Assembly (NCBI GenBank): GCA_036362985.1
Contig: JAYGXS010000006.1
Location: 11,373,041-11,437,040 of the forward strand
DNA: 64,000 nt
Reading direction: 5' to 3'
Origin: Ligula intestinalis
Lineage: Eukaryota > Platyhelminthes > Cestoda > Diphyllobothriidea > Diphyllobothriidae
The notes beneath the pieces were generated by a model. The model had not been told where the DNA came from and did not search any database. It saw only the letters and a program-made list of their open reading frames with translations. This document shows, piece by piece, positions 1-11,986 of the stretch. The stretch's first letter is position 1, and every line of letters starts with the position of its first letter. The position numbers were made by a program, and so were the translations under genes.

Positions 1-1019
1 CATTAGAAAAGTCGTCAAATGTAGGCCGCATTGGACTACTTTCAAAACGGCGCTAGCGCCGTGACCTCGTGTATTCATGACTTCACTGTAGGCCAACTGA
101 CATAAGAAAATTTACAAGCAAGTCAAGGGGAAATTACTGGCGGTTCAATTTGAAAAGCCCTTCAGTCTAAGATGATTCAATTTAGCAGACATGCATTTAC
201 ATGGTTTTCTTGAAGGCATAACAAAATATTTCGGTCTCTGAAAACACATAAAAAACACTTTTCTGGCTAACGTTAATGTAATGTTCAGCGCGCATAAATA
301 AGACATTTTGATGCACAGAATGCGATATTGCAGAAAAGTACTTTGTCATCGGGGTACGTTGGATTTGACGCACAATATTTTCTTCAATACTCTGAAGTGA
401 CGCGAACTATTTTCAGGTAATATGCAGTTTGCTTTTCAACTTAATTTAGTGAAAAAATTGAACAAACTCAATTCTATGTTGAACCTCATTTAATGAGACA
501 GGCAATCCACTGTAAAATCACCTTTTCGAAAATTTTGGGTAGTCAAGCATGAAATTTGCGATGTTGACTATAAAAAAATTTGGCAGATCCTTATTTCACT
601 CTAACATTCTATAGTGACATTCCTTTGTATTTTTCAAGAAAGCCCTCCCACATTTTTTCTCTTTCGAGCTCATTGTGTGCTTTAGAACAAATTAAGACTT
701 TTGTTTTTCTTGTTTGCGGATGAGAACTTCAGCAATTCTTAAATTTATGAAAAAATATTTGTTCTTACGCGAGAATAGGACAGCGTAGACAATAAGAAAT
801 ATTAATGATATATTTTCTCCGATCTTAGCACACAGCAGACGTATCCATTTTGGTTTGGAAATTTTGTGCTTGTAACTTAACTTCGTGAATGGGCCATGCG
901 GTTTGCCAGACGAAGCTAGCTGAAAGACGAAATGAATGTCACCTTTTAGTCATGGGTCATGGGAGTTATAATTATTGTCAATTGTACGGAGCGAACGACT
1001 GCCACTAGTGCCTGGATGC
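1..1019. other. AT-rich sequence without recognised feature
   Basis: No reading frame, repeat or RNA gene that I can recognise. The sequence is AT-rich with short homopolymers and nothing matches other parts of the window until the repeat that begins near 1020. Confidence 0.5.
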
Positions 1020-1210
1020 AATATATGATCGCTACCTAGCATCGACCACGGAAGTGAAAATGCTCATGTTAGCACCTTCTGACAGAAGAGCACTCGATTT
1101 GGTAGCCCTATAGCCACTGCCTCGGCTGTTGCTAGGACCTGTTGGCGTAGGACCTTGGAGAAGTTGGCTGGTGTCCGGTAGACAACCTGAAGGGCTTCGT
1201 TTAGGTCGAC
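1020..1210 (-). pseudogene. Penelope-like element (family e) C-terminal fragment
   Basis: On the minus strand 1202-1085 reads as an open stretch with the segments VVYRTPANFSK and LATAEAVAIGL. This matches the C-terminal tail that follows the GIY-YIG endonuclease in the PLE at 18.8-19.25 kb (VIYKVPPSYPMSLGQ, then LLATAEVTSIRL). Nucleotide similarity to two other loci (about 21.83-22.05 kb and 34.20-34.48 kb) extends upstream to roughly 1020, so this is a dispersed repeat family. There is no RT and no GIY-YIG motif here, so it is a short dead fragment. The family letter is my own label. Confidence 0.65.
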
Positions 1211-2399
1211 TCCAAGATGCGTATTGATAAGGCGTGTGAGAATAGGATTCGAGATCGATCTAGTATCAATTTAACCTAACCAGGCTAGTGTGTTTTCACG
1301 CACTCTCTTTTTCAGGCGCCTTTTTCATCGGCCAAACAATAATTTTATCAAATAACATTGCTCTTTAACGTGATAAATGTGATAGTGTTGTGGCTGAAAA
1401 CCTTGAGTTTTCTACACACTCGAAGGAATTGTTTAGTTATATATCACCAGACGGCGTTGTTGATCCTTACAACAGATGCACGTATAAGTATACAGTAGCA
1501 TACAAGGTCTGCTAAAGTAAAGACAGGGTAAATAGTAAAAAGAAAAGCTAACAATACAAGATAATACCAAGGTTCTTTACAACCGATTCACTTGGAGTGA
1601 GCGGTTTTCACAGAGTATCAGTGTAATATCAGTGGAGGGTGCGGCACTTTGGGCAACTGCGAGTGTAGGCCATGGAATCGCTGACAGCACAAGCCGCTTG
1701 TTTTCCTTGTCGACTACATTCGGGAATACCAAGTCGCCCTATTGCGTGTCGTCCAAACTCACGCCACACGATGCCTCATAGTGGAGTCAAATGCACGCAG
1801 CGCGCCACTCGTCGTATGTACAGTCCTCAAACCACCAGCCTGAGGCGTGGGAACACCGAGATAATTAATGACACCCAGCCTCCCCCCAACCCCGAGGACC
1901 ATATAAACACTGCACATAACCATGTCATTTCACCGGCCTGAGGATGAACGACCGAAAACAATTGTTGGCCAATGTCACTTTTCAATCGAAGAATGGGAAT
2001 TTTAAGCAGAATTCACCTGAAGTATCCCTGACGTTTGGTGGTAGTAAGCAGAAGAGATAGAGGCTGGCCTGAGTGCGTCTTTTGTCACACAGGAGGGACA
2101 AGTTTTTCCAGTTTTTGCAGTGTCAAGAACGTTGATAAGCAAAGCTTATTAAGACAGTAATAACAAATCTTCTCATTCAATCCTGTCGGTCTCATGTGTG
2201 GTGGAGTCCAAGAAAAGTCTAAAAATAATACTTATAATTAGGTGACATTATCAATACACCTCTGAATTTACGCTGGGAAAGACCTTTATTCGAAACCATG
2301 CATCCATCTGATTGAAAGTATAATACTCAGCCAAAATGTCGAGCAAAAAAACGATTAGATGGTGTTCCCTGGGGTAAAATTTTAGCAGTCCTTTTAGTA
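1211..2399. other. Unassigned sequence
   Basis: No convincing gene. A plus-strand open frame at 1672-1941 (89 codons) has no recognisable domain and biased composition, and I do not call it. A CTGAGGA...GAAAACAATTGT string at 1938-1965 resembles a degenerate hammerhead core but lacks a good stem II. Confidence 0.4.
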
Positions 2400-2419
2400 C
2401 ATTCCAGTGCCGATCCTAC

Positions 2420-2940
2420 TTCTCCACTCATATAAAACCTAAAACCATCGCCTCGGCAGGACAGTATTCTGGGACTAGGGGTATATAAAGTGCACTACTG
2501 AAACTTCCTTTGCGGAGATTCTTCGTAAAGTCTAAGGTTTCTGGGCAGATACCCACAGGAAGTCACTCCAGGCCACTACGACAGAAGTTCCAATCTCGGC
2601 AAACTTTTCTCGAGGATTCATTTAAGTAAAAGATAAGTATTAAGGCAAAAGTAGCTCATGTAGCCCAACTGATATACCACTAGTCCCAGCATTTTTTCCT
2701 GCAAAAACGGTGGTTATTGAGTTTTGCGGAGTAAGAAAGTTGGATAAGCAGAGAAGAAACTTTTTAGAAGTTAATGTTAAGTGCAAATATGTAGTCCAAT
2801 CTGGTTGATACAAATCAACAAAACTTCTTAATACAGTAAAATAAAAATGCAGTTAGCGTTTGTTAAAGTATATTTCACTGCCTCTCTTAATTTTCCACCC
2901 ATAAAACCCGATAACCACCGTTTTTGTAGGGATTTTTGAG
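2420..2940. repeat. Three diverged copies of a short repeat, two inverted
   Basis: The string AAAACGGTGGTTATTG lies at about 2705-2720 and its diverged reverse complement ATAACCACCGTTTTTG at about 2911-2926. A third, more diverged copy in the latter orientation lies at about 2440-2490 and shares the block CTGGGACTAG with the reverse complement of the 2.66-2.70 kb block. The repeat is old and non-coding. I do not recognise the family. Confidence 0.5.
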
Positions 2941-3641
2941 TAGGGCTGCATAGGTTACTGTTACTAGTATTAAAAGCAAGGCTTTTTCAGCACAGAACAG
3001 TGAACGTAGGAAGCAGCAAGCAGACTAAGGCTATAAATGTCACTCCAAAGTGTTTAAAAGGCCGACATTCACTAAATTTCTCTTCTTCTAGATTTTTATA
3101 GATTTGCAAAACGCTTAGGCGAAGAATCCAGACCAAGATTTGACAAACATACGTGTGTGGGCCAGTAGACTTCTAGGATCACGTGACCAAATCAAAGTAA
3201 GCGATCTATTGTTTTCATTATCGCTATTTTATCCACATGCGTTGCTTTAAATGTTTCCAAATTTCCATGTTGCCTAATTGAACTTATTTGGCTTTGTACT
3301 TCGACCACAAATAGACAAATATGCGCTATTAAATAAGCTTAGTTGCATATAAACCAATGTGTCCACTGAAATCACAAGGCAGATTTTCCAGTGCTTCTCG
3401 CGGGTATGATCTGAAGCGGCCGGGATAATGCGATGTTATGAAGAGGAATCAGTCGGCGTGAAGTAAAATTGAAATAACCTACATGTACCACTCCTGCGTT
3501 AGTATGGCTTATCATAAGAATACTATTTTCACATTCAGGCAAATGAGCATTGAATGTTCAAAGCAGCTCAGACACCTGATGTATATGAAGGAAAATTCAA
3601 AATTATCCTGGCGGAATTTAACGAGAAAAGGGCAAGTCCGG

Positions 3642-4720
3642 TTACGGAAAATGTAAAAGTAGGCAAGCTTCATAAGTCAAAGTAAAAGAATATTTAAAAG
3701 CGGTCCTGCCGACCGCTTTTATAGCCAAGAGCAGAAGAGAAATTGGCGCATAAACTACCAACAAAATGTGATCTGCTAGTTTTCGGACAATCCGTTCTCT
3801 AAGTTGGCTAAAATGCCGGCGTGTAAACATGCAGCAGCGATAAGTCGGCTGACAGTTTCAGCAGGCGGGGTAAAAAACAAACCTACAGAATCGTAAGTGC
3901 GGAGTTATTATTTTTTCGGCTTGATGCATGCGAAAGCAGGAAAAGGATTTAAGACTCTTATACTCTCTGCAGTCTTTATTAGAAAAAAAAATATTTTCTT
4001 TGTTGTGTGAACCGTTAATTTCAGTAGACGTTAAAGTTTTATTTTAAGACTCCAATTTTTCTTTTTTATCTCTCTTACTCTTTTGTATGCTAAAATGTTA
4101 AAGAAATACAATTGGAATATAATTTTACTTTGAATATCTCTAGCGAAAGCGTATTCAAAGTTTTTTGAACATAGACTGAAACCTATGATTATGCATATTT
4201 TAATGCCGCGTGGACAGCTGTTTTTACTAAGAGGAGAAAGGAGATTGGTGCATAGAGTACCAACAAAATGTGTTCTTCTAGTTTTTGGACAATCCGTTTT
4301 CTAAAAGGGCAAAAATCGTGGTGCGTAAACATGCAGCCGTTTAAACGGAAAAAGCAACCATAAGTCGGCAAGCAATTTCAACAGCTGGAGAAAAACATAC
4401 ATTTTCAGAGAAGATGGGAATGGTAAGTGCGACATTTTTTACGTATGCGTAAGCAGGGAAAGGATTTAAAACACTTCAGCACTATGGAACAAAGATTTTT
4501 TTCATTTGTGGATAGAACCGATTATTACAGTACACTAAAGAGATATATAATAAACCCAGATTTTCTATTTTCTATCTGTTGTGCTTAGTTATACTGGACA
4601 GTTAAGAAATACAATTAGAAGATAACTTTTCTGTTTTGAGTAGGTATAAAAATCTGTGTCTAGAATATATTAAAATATAGAGTGAAACCCATGATTATGC
4701 ATATATAATGGTTATACAGC
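3642..4720 (-). repeat. Two-copy tandem duplication, ~510-bp period, with matching short frames
   Basis: The block at about 3690-4060 recurs at about 4190-4560 in the same orientation at roughly 80 percent identity over the best 90 bases (for example CTACCAACAAAATGTG at 3757 versus GTACCAACAAAATGTG at 4248). A partial further match (CATGATTATGCATAT near 4690 versus CTATGATTATGCATAT near 4183) suggests that a third unit was once present. On the minus strand both copies hold a short open frame (3830-3642 and 4371-4189) sharing the pattern RIV-KL--HILLV-YAPIS-LLL. I do not recognise the peptide; it is hydrophobic and could be a transmembrane segment or a relic of a repeat-encoded protein. Confidence 0.55.
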
Positions 4721-7700
4721 ACACAAGCTTATTCATTTCACATTGTTTCTAGGTAGCTTTGATTAAATTAGGTGAGAAACATATTCCAACTTATAAAATC
4801 AAGTTGGTAAAAATGCGGACGTTTATCGTTTATTATTTTATCGTTTAACACTCTATCAATGGGCTCACGATTTTATCAAGCGTGTGCAGGTTATTTGCTG
4901 GCAAAATAGGGGGACCAGAAAAAAGTAACTGAGAAAATTTTGTCTGAATTCTCAATTTAGGCAAAAATGGGCCCTTTTAATGAAAGGCAGGCTCACAGCC
5001 AACGTTTTTGGGAACGTAAGAAGAAGCTATTCCCACCACTAGATCAAATTCATATTTTATATGTGCGATGCAAAAGGCAATACTAAGTCTATGAAATTGC
5101 CGAGCTTTTCTGCGTAGTTTCACATTTGATGGATTCATATACGTTTTCGCGTATTGCACTCTGACATTGCACCGTGAAGCCCTGTTTATGCAGTAGGTAT
5201 ACCACGAGAAAGGATAGCCAGAAAATGGAAGCAAAGGTCATCTAATGGGCAATTATAGCAATTTGTTAATTCTTAAAATATTTCTCACAAACAGTTGTGA
5301 AGAAAATTTGGTAGAATCCTACCTTGGGTCTCAGATCAGCGCACGAAAACGCCATCCTTCTGCAATGCATGACCGAGTGTAATAAGGAATATACAGTATG
5401 GACGATACAAGGGAAAAGAAATAGAAACAAAAGTAAGCTAAATAAAGTTAAAACAGGAATAATTTTACCAGTACTCACATTTTTTAACCCAAAAAGCGTT
5501 CCATATGTGCAATTATGCAAATAACTAAAATTAAAAACAATTAAACGAAACTAAACTCACTTAGGTAGAAAGCGTAAACTAAAGTCAGCTTGAGTCCCTT
5601 TACTAAAAATAATCAAAAACTAAAATAAAAGCAGTAAATACAATGCTACAATGAAACGTAAACTGAACTTAAATATAAGTAACAAGAATTAACCAAATAA
5701 AGTTAAGAACCGTTAAAATTTTGTGCATATTAATTGAAGGTGGGCGTGGCGCTTTGCGTCGCTAATTATAGTAATCTGACTTTAGAACGATAAGTTGGAC
5801 TTCAAGAAAGTTGAAGCAGGAAAACTTTTAACCACCCATTTTTCAAAAATATCAAAAATAACTTCAAAGTATAAGAACGTAAAACAACATTCAAGTTCGT
5901 CCCACCAACTATAATTGAGTAGGACGTGTTAGAAGATTTCTGTTTTTATTTATTGCGCACTATTCTATTGCGAAAACATTAAATTATTAGGCAATTTTTG
6001 GGAGCCAAAGCAGATTCCTCCGAAAATCCGCTTTGGTGGACTGAACTATGCAATTTTATAGTCACATAAGAAAGTTACTATAAAACGGTCTGTGATTTGC
6101 CCCCCCCCCCCGAAATGAAAAGGTGAAGGCGCATTTGCCCCATTCGGAAAAATTACATGAACCGAATAGGTTTCGATGAGTGCTCCAAAATCTACGAGTT
6201 AAGCAGGAAAAAATTAAAATATTTCAAAAGTTTTTTTTCACAGATTTCCTTTTTGCACCGACTTACCTCCCCCCTACGGTTATTCTCCGCTTTTGAAATT
6301 ATATGTGCTCTAAAGCCAAACGCATTTGAAACCATTAACCATAAAATTCCTGGCGCTAAATTCTTTATACCCGATGTGCAATGGAAATTGCGGGTGCACT
6401 ACTCTTCATGGGTGTATTTAAGTTTCTACTATCAAAAGCCTTTTAACAGTCAATAAAATACTAGAACCACCAACTACAGACTTGCAAATTTTAACAGTAA
6501 TATAAAGCTCAGATAGAGAGGGAGTGAGTTGTTAGAAATTTTGACAAGTTGATACCGTCGGTTTCGCAAAATCAGTGTAATTTTGGAAGTAAAATCATGA
6601 AGTTGAGGATCAGTGAGATTTTGCTTTGTGATTACTCGCTAAACACGTCACTATGTCCATCTTATTCTCAAAACCGAGTAAAGGCGATTCTCTGGTATTT
6701 TTAGGACTACTGTTTACTACACAGTATTTGTCTGAAATGTCCTACTAAATTGATCTTTGACTTAAAAAACCAAAACCTGCAAATAATCAGCCCCTCGAGG
6801 CACTTGCTAAGGGATTGTCATGCATTATCTAATGGCACTCTCTCCACTGCTATTCAAATCTTTAACTAGGAAGGTCTGGAGTAATTTTTTTAAAACAAAA
6901 ATCTATGTCTTAAGGAAGCGTCTTCCAGCGGTTTTAATTCGCTGGAATGTTCCCACCTATTGGTAACAAGCAAATAAATATAAAAAACCGAATGTACCCT
7001 TTACACTTACTAACTTCAATTAGAATATGTTTAAGAAGATGCACCAGGAAATCCAAATGTCACCTATTTGTACTCTCATCATAGCCCCGGTTATCAATGT
7101 AAACTTAATCTCCCTTAAATTCAGAACAGGGCTGCCTGTGTAAGGGTAATTTCTGTTTGCATATCCCATTCACTTAGTTTCACAACAAGTCCTCCACCCA
7201 ACCCACTTTATGAAATAACGCCTTATTTAAAGATCTGCTCGTTCTTAACCTTCTGACACTGATTATCGCGTAGCCTTTTTTGAAGTTATTTAAGTCATGA
7301 TGGGTTGCGTGCATTTTTAACGAGCTTTGTTTTGTCCACTACCTAAATAAATTCAAATACATTTTATGGAAAAAACGCACGAAAAATTATCTCATGTACT
7401 CGTTTTGTAAAAAATCATGCCTGCTTTAAATTTTACATTTAAAGAAAGGGTATCCTTCAGTTTAAGAAAAAAATTCCAATGATGAACTTTTTTACAACTG
7501 TGAGGTATTCATTCTAATAACAACTTATCCGTCAGCTTACTAATGCTGCCTTTACTCTTTAACGCATACTCCACATATATTGCAACGTTTTATGAGAATT
7601 ATGTGACTCCATCCTTAAAGTGTAGGCAAAACATACCTTTCCTCAAAAAACGTGGACACAGTGCGCAGTTTTTGAACATAGAATTCCAGTGTAGCAGTCA

Positions 7701-7770
7701 CCAGGTTTCAAAATACTTCGGCAATTTAGAAACCCTTTTTAAAACAAAAAAGGTAAAAATCGACACATGC
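4721..7770. other. AT-rich DNA without recognised gene
   Basis: Contains A-rich low-complexity sequence at 5520-5720 (repeated variations on TAAACTAAA) and a run of 12 C at 6100-6111. The plus frames at 6157-6456 and 7543-7797 have no recognisable domain. The 3' end of the second already lies inside the repeat unit that begins near 7771, so I treat both as chance frames. Confidence 0.45.
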
Positions 7771-8760
7771 TTCGTCGATGTTTTTGTTGCTGCATGACGA
7801 AACGACGGTCGGTTGCGTTCCTCACTAGGTCCTCTTTGCGTTTTTTGGTACTTGAACTTCAGATACTAGTCTAAGATATAATTTCGGAAATTATTGAGTT
7901 CAGAAGTCAAGTTAACGGAACGAACGTTTTCGATTTATTCATAATTAGGCAATAAAATAATAAAGGGTAGGGAAGTGTTGACGAAAGTTTAAGCGTACCT
8001 CAGTAGATGTTTGGGAGATGACAGGGTGAATGTGTAAACGGATCAAAGTGGTCACATTTAAGTCTTAATTGGGTACCAGGTAGAGGAAGGGGTGGGAGAG
8101 GAGAAGTGGTCCGACAATTAGTTCATCTCTTCCCATCGTCCTTGGCTCGCATTTTGGTGGGAGGTGTGAGGACGCAAGGTGTCGACGTCTCGTGACGGCG
8201 TCGGTGGCATGGGGATGTTTGCTGTCGGGGCCTCTTCATCGTTTCGTGGCGTGGTAAGACACGTGGGGGCAGATGTTGAGTAAGCATTTAACTGCCTTGG
8301 CTGCTTAAACTTTCGTTAAATTTACCCTCCCTTATATTATTCTATTGACTGATGTTGAATTTATGGAAAACGTTTGTTCCTCTAACTTGATTTCTAAATG
8401 CTGATGGGGGTATTATCATTGAATTATTGAGTTCGTACGCTATTTTATCTTTGCCATGTGAAATATGTCTCTATTTCAGGAAAAGGCGTCCTTTGAGAAA
8501 ATGAGGAGATTTATTCAGTAACCTTTCGATACTGGATCCCCAGGTCGTCGTCAGGCTTGAGAAAAAGGTGCAGAAAACATTGAACAATTCAAAGTGCTGA
8601 TAAAATTATAGAGTCGTCTGGAGTGGGTGGTAATTAGTTGTTGCAATTTATGTCACATCGTGGTGGACATAAGCAGCCGTCACAATGGCGAAATGGCTTA
8701 TAAACAATGAATTCTGGAGCGTACTGTACTTTGGTAAAACTACCTAATGTCCATTCTGGA
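7771..8760 (-). repeat. PLE family d terminal unit, copy 1
   Basis: First of three tandem units. It starts with TCGATGTTTTTGTTGCTGC, matched at about 8862 in copy 2. Within the unit, 7865-8010 is an inverted copy of 8295-8405, so the unit folds on itself around a G-rich loop of about 290 bases containing TTAATTGGGTACCAGGTAGA. Its right part carries the family d terminal motif: on the minus strand CUGACGA (8554-8548), a hairpin, then GAAA (8527-8524). Assignment to PLE rests on the homologous third unit, which ends in a GIY-YIG domain. Confidence 0.65.
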
Positions 8761-8859
8761 AACAAAAACAACTACAAGTACTTTTGTAAGTAGTAAAAAT
8801 GGCAAAGACGTTTTACCATACATCCGACATAGAAACTAAATAAAAACCCAGACATGTGT

Positions 8860-9790
8860 TTCGTCAATGTTTTTGTTGCTTAATGATGCAACAGCGGTGG
8901 ATTGCGCTCCTCACTGAGTCCTCTCTGCGCTTTCTCGCATTTGAACGTCTAGGAAATAATTTCGGCAATTATTGAGTTCAGAAGTCAAGTTGTGCGAACA
9001 AAGGTTTTCGAATAATTCACCATCAGGCAACACAATAATATAAGAGTTAACGAAAGTTGAAGCAGCCAATCAGTAGTAAGTAGGGTGAAAAGGAGGGAGA
9101 TGTGTTAACCGATCAAATAGGTCAAATTAAAGTCTTAATTGGGTACCAGGTAGAGGAAATGGTGTGAGAGGAGAAGGGGTCCAACTATGGGTTCGTGTCG
9201 TCCAATCGTCCTTGGCTCGCATTTTGTTGGGAGGTGTGAGGACGCAAGATGTAATCGTCTCGTAACGGCTTTAGTGGCATGGGGATGCGTAGTAAGACGC
9301 GTGGGGGCAGATGTTGAGTAACCTTTCGGTTGCTTAAAATTTCGTCAACTCTACCCTCCCTTATTGTATTCCCTGATGATGAATTTATCGGAAACGTTTG
9401 TTCGCGTAACTTACCTTCGAATTATAACATGGGTATATCGCTGAATTATTGATTTCATTACGTGGAGGTGAGTCACTGGAAGATGGCCCACCGAGAAGTC
9501 GCATCACGCGTTGCTGCATCACGCAGCAGCGGAAACAGTGCTTAAATACGCGTCTGAGCTTTAAGCTAGTATCTGTGTTTCGCATACGCTCTAATATCTT
9601 TGCCGTATTGAACATGAATCTGTTTCAGGTAAATGCGTCCTCTGGGAAAATGAGGAAATTTATTCAATACATTTTCGACACTGGATCCCCAGTTCGTCAT
9701 AAGACTTGAGAAAAAGGTTCAAAGAACAGTTAGCATTTCAAAGTGCTGATACAGTTATAGAGTCGTCTAGTGTGGGCGCTTATTGGTAAT
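8860..9790 (-). repeat. PLE family d terminal unit, copy 2
   Basis: Direct repeat of copy 1, offset by about 1090 bases at its start, with the same inner inverted pair (about 8960-9060 against 9335-9420) and the same G-rich loop. It additionally holds a segment with GTCACTGGAAGATGGCCCA that is shared with copy 3. The hammerhead-like core has lost a key base (AUGACGA instead of CUGACGA) while GAAA is kept. Short frames on both strands (9385-9709) are coincidental. Confidence 0.65.
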
Positions 9791-10805
9791 TTCGGATGTT
9801 GAATTAGACTTCGGCTGCCTTGGCTGTTCAAACTTTCGTCAACTCTACACACCCTAATATTATTGTATTGCCTGATTTTGAATTAATCAAAAACGTTTGT
9901 TTCCCGTACTTAACTTCTAAATGCTGACAGGGGTATCAGCATTGTATTATTGAGTATGTGACTTGGACGTGGGTCACTGGAAGATGACCCACTGAGAAGT
10001 TGAACCACTCGTTGCTCTATCACGCAGCAGCATTAATATCGCTGAAATACGTGTCTCGGCTTTTAGCTACTGTGTTGTGCATACGCTATAATATATTTGC
10101 TTTAAGAAATGTGTATCTTTTTCAGGACAAAGCGTTCTTTTAGAAAAGGAAGAGATTTATTCAGTAACTTTGTGACACTGGGTCCCTAGGTCGTCGTCAG
10201 ACTTGAGAAAAAGTTGCAAAGAACATTCGAAATTTCAAAGTGCAGATACAGTTATAGAGTCGTCTAGTGCAGACGCTAATTGGTGTTGCAATTTGTGTCA
10301 CATCATGGTGGACATAATTTGGAGCCGCAACGGCGTCATGGCTAATTGGCAACTGTTATTTAAGTCAGTCCGGGATCAATCCAAGTCATCCGGTGTGAGC
10401 GCTAACTGCCGTTCATGTTGGTCCAAAGTTGTCGGTTGTAGCCTCTTACACCTTTCTTTGCGGTGTTTGCACACTCTTGCCTACTCGATACGCCGGTTGC
10501 TGTATGAATCATCGGAGTGCATAGTCTCAAGAAATTCTCGGCCTTTTTGGAGAGGCAAACTCCGACGATGTTGTTTTGTCCCATGCAAAGGTGTGACCTG
10601 TGTCAAGGTAATGCATAGCCACTTCGGACAAATGGTCACGTCTCCTCACTGCCACTTGGTGCTCGTGGGTGCGTGTAGAGCCAGGTCTTCCTGTTTGGCC
10701 ACAATATATTGTGTCAGAACCTTTGCATGGGAATTTGTAGATGGCTTTCTTTTTATCAAGATAACCAACTCTATCCTTCGGGTGTATATATGGATCTATT
10801 TATGA
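9791..10805 (-). pseudogene. PLE family d copy 3 with GIY-YIG endonuclease remnant
   Basis: Third unit of the array; it lacks the first half of the unit and instead continues into coding sequence. On the minus strand about 10790-10545 translates, with little disruption, to a GIY-YIG endonuclease of the PLE type: AIYKFPCKGSDTIYCGQTGR, then STRTHEHQVAVRRRDHLS and GHTFAWD. PLE proteins have RT followed by this nuclease, which nicks target DNA for priming. Only the nuclease and its C-terminal flank remain; no RT motif is found upstream. The terminal motif at 10200-10194 is kept but the GAAA equivalent is mutated. Confidence 0.75.
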
Positions 10806-11986
10806 AGTGGTAGCGACAAAAAAGGGAGACATGGCGTGTTAATTGAGTAATATAAATGAAATGCATATTATATGGTAAATATATTATACCTTACTTCCGG
10901 CTTAAGTGCTAGCTTAAAGCTCAGAAATTTTTCTTGCCTACTACTTGCAGAACTACTTTTGCAGAAAGCACATTGCCTGGTAATTCTACAGTGGCTGATA
11001 GTCTTCGGCTTAAATGCTCTTGATCATTTCGGATGTATCCCTAAACAAGTCATATCCCAGCCACTCAATTGCATATCCTTCACCTATTGATTTCTGTAAT
11101 TCTTCTCCATTGTTTGAGTTCATAATATGAGTGTGCATAGTTATTCTTCCCTCAATGCATTTCACAAGAATAAAGCCCAAATGATTCGATTCTGTTCGGA
11201 ACGAGAACAAAAGTACTAATCCATTATACTTTCAATGAGCAAGCCGCGAAACGTAGAGAAGATGTCGTTGTTTTGAACTGTTTCCATTGCAGTACCAACA
11301 TCAAAAGCAGGAGTGACATTTTTTGAAGCTTTAAATAGTATTTGGTTTCAAGATTGTCATCTTTGGTGGAACTAGGTAAAACCCATTGAATACTCCTTTC
11401 CAAGACTAGAGTGTTCGAGTTTTTTGGGACTTAATCGGTAATGCCACATGTAAATCGATGGAGTAACATGCTATTCACAGAGAATTTAAAATTGAATTGT
11501 TAGATAGGCAATGATAAAAACCAGCATTCACTGCAGTCTTTGAAACTTTGTTTCATTCATTTGTGCCTATGTGTATGCTTTTTCAAAACGCGTTGGCGGC
11601 AATGCAATCAAATGTTTACTTTTTGTTTACTTAAAAAGTGTATTCATCAAAAAGTCGAAAATCCAGCTAAGGTACTCCAACTGTGTCAATTTTGAGAGCT
11701 TTTAATTATGCTTGTGAATTCAAAGTCGTATTTTATGCAATGAATTGAACGTAGTTGATTCTAATTTGGTCAATTTTAATTTTCCATCGTTTTGCCAGTC
11801 AGAAGCAAAATGAGGAGCACATTTGCCCTGCACAAGCTTTCGTTGATTTGCGCACGCCTTCAATGAGTAGAATACACATTTAGACCGTAAAACACGTCAG
11901 GCGTGATTTGTTCATCAGGAGAGCACGTCTTATTGGCTGGCACACGAAGTGAGCAAGGATGATTTGCTCAACCTCTTCTACTGCGA
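10806..11986. other. Unassigned sequence upstream of the GT92 gene
   Basis: No recognised gene or repeat. It may hold the promoter or an upstream non-coding exon of the glycosyltransferase, but I see no element I can support. A minus-strand stretch around 11400-11220 is partly open in changing frames without a recognisable domain. Confidence 0.4.

Noticed and set aside
1938..1965. CTGAGGA...GAAA followed by palindromic ACAATTGT
   Set aside because: Resembles a hammerhead core, but stem II is lacking and there is no second copy; likely chance.
6100..6111. C/G homopolymer runs (also 17096-17106, 19436-19445, 32486-32495) as regulatory quadruplexes
   Set aside because: Single runs do not make a quadruplex; two belong to mirrored PLE arms and the others are isolated tracts.
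10203..10805. 200-codon plus-strand frame
   Set aside because: Antisense of the family d GIY-YIG region; cysteine-rich composition arises from the reverse strand.
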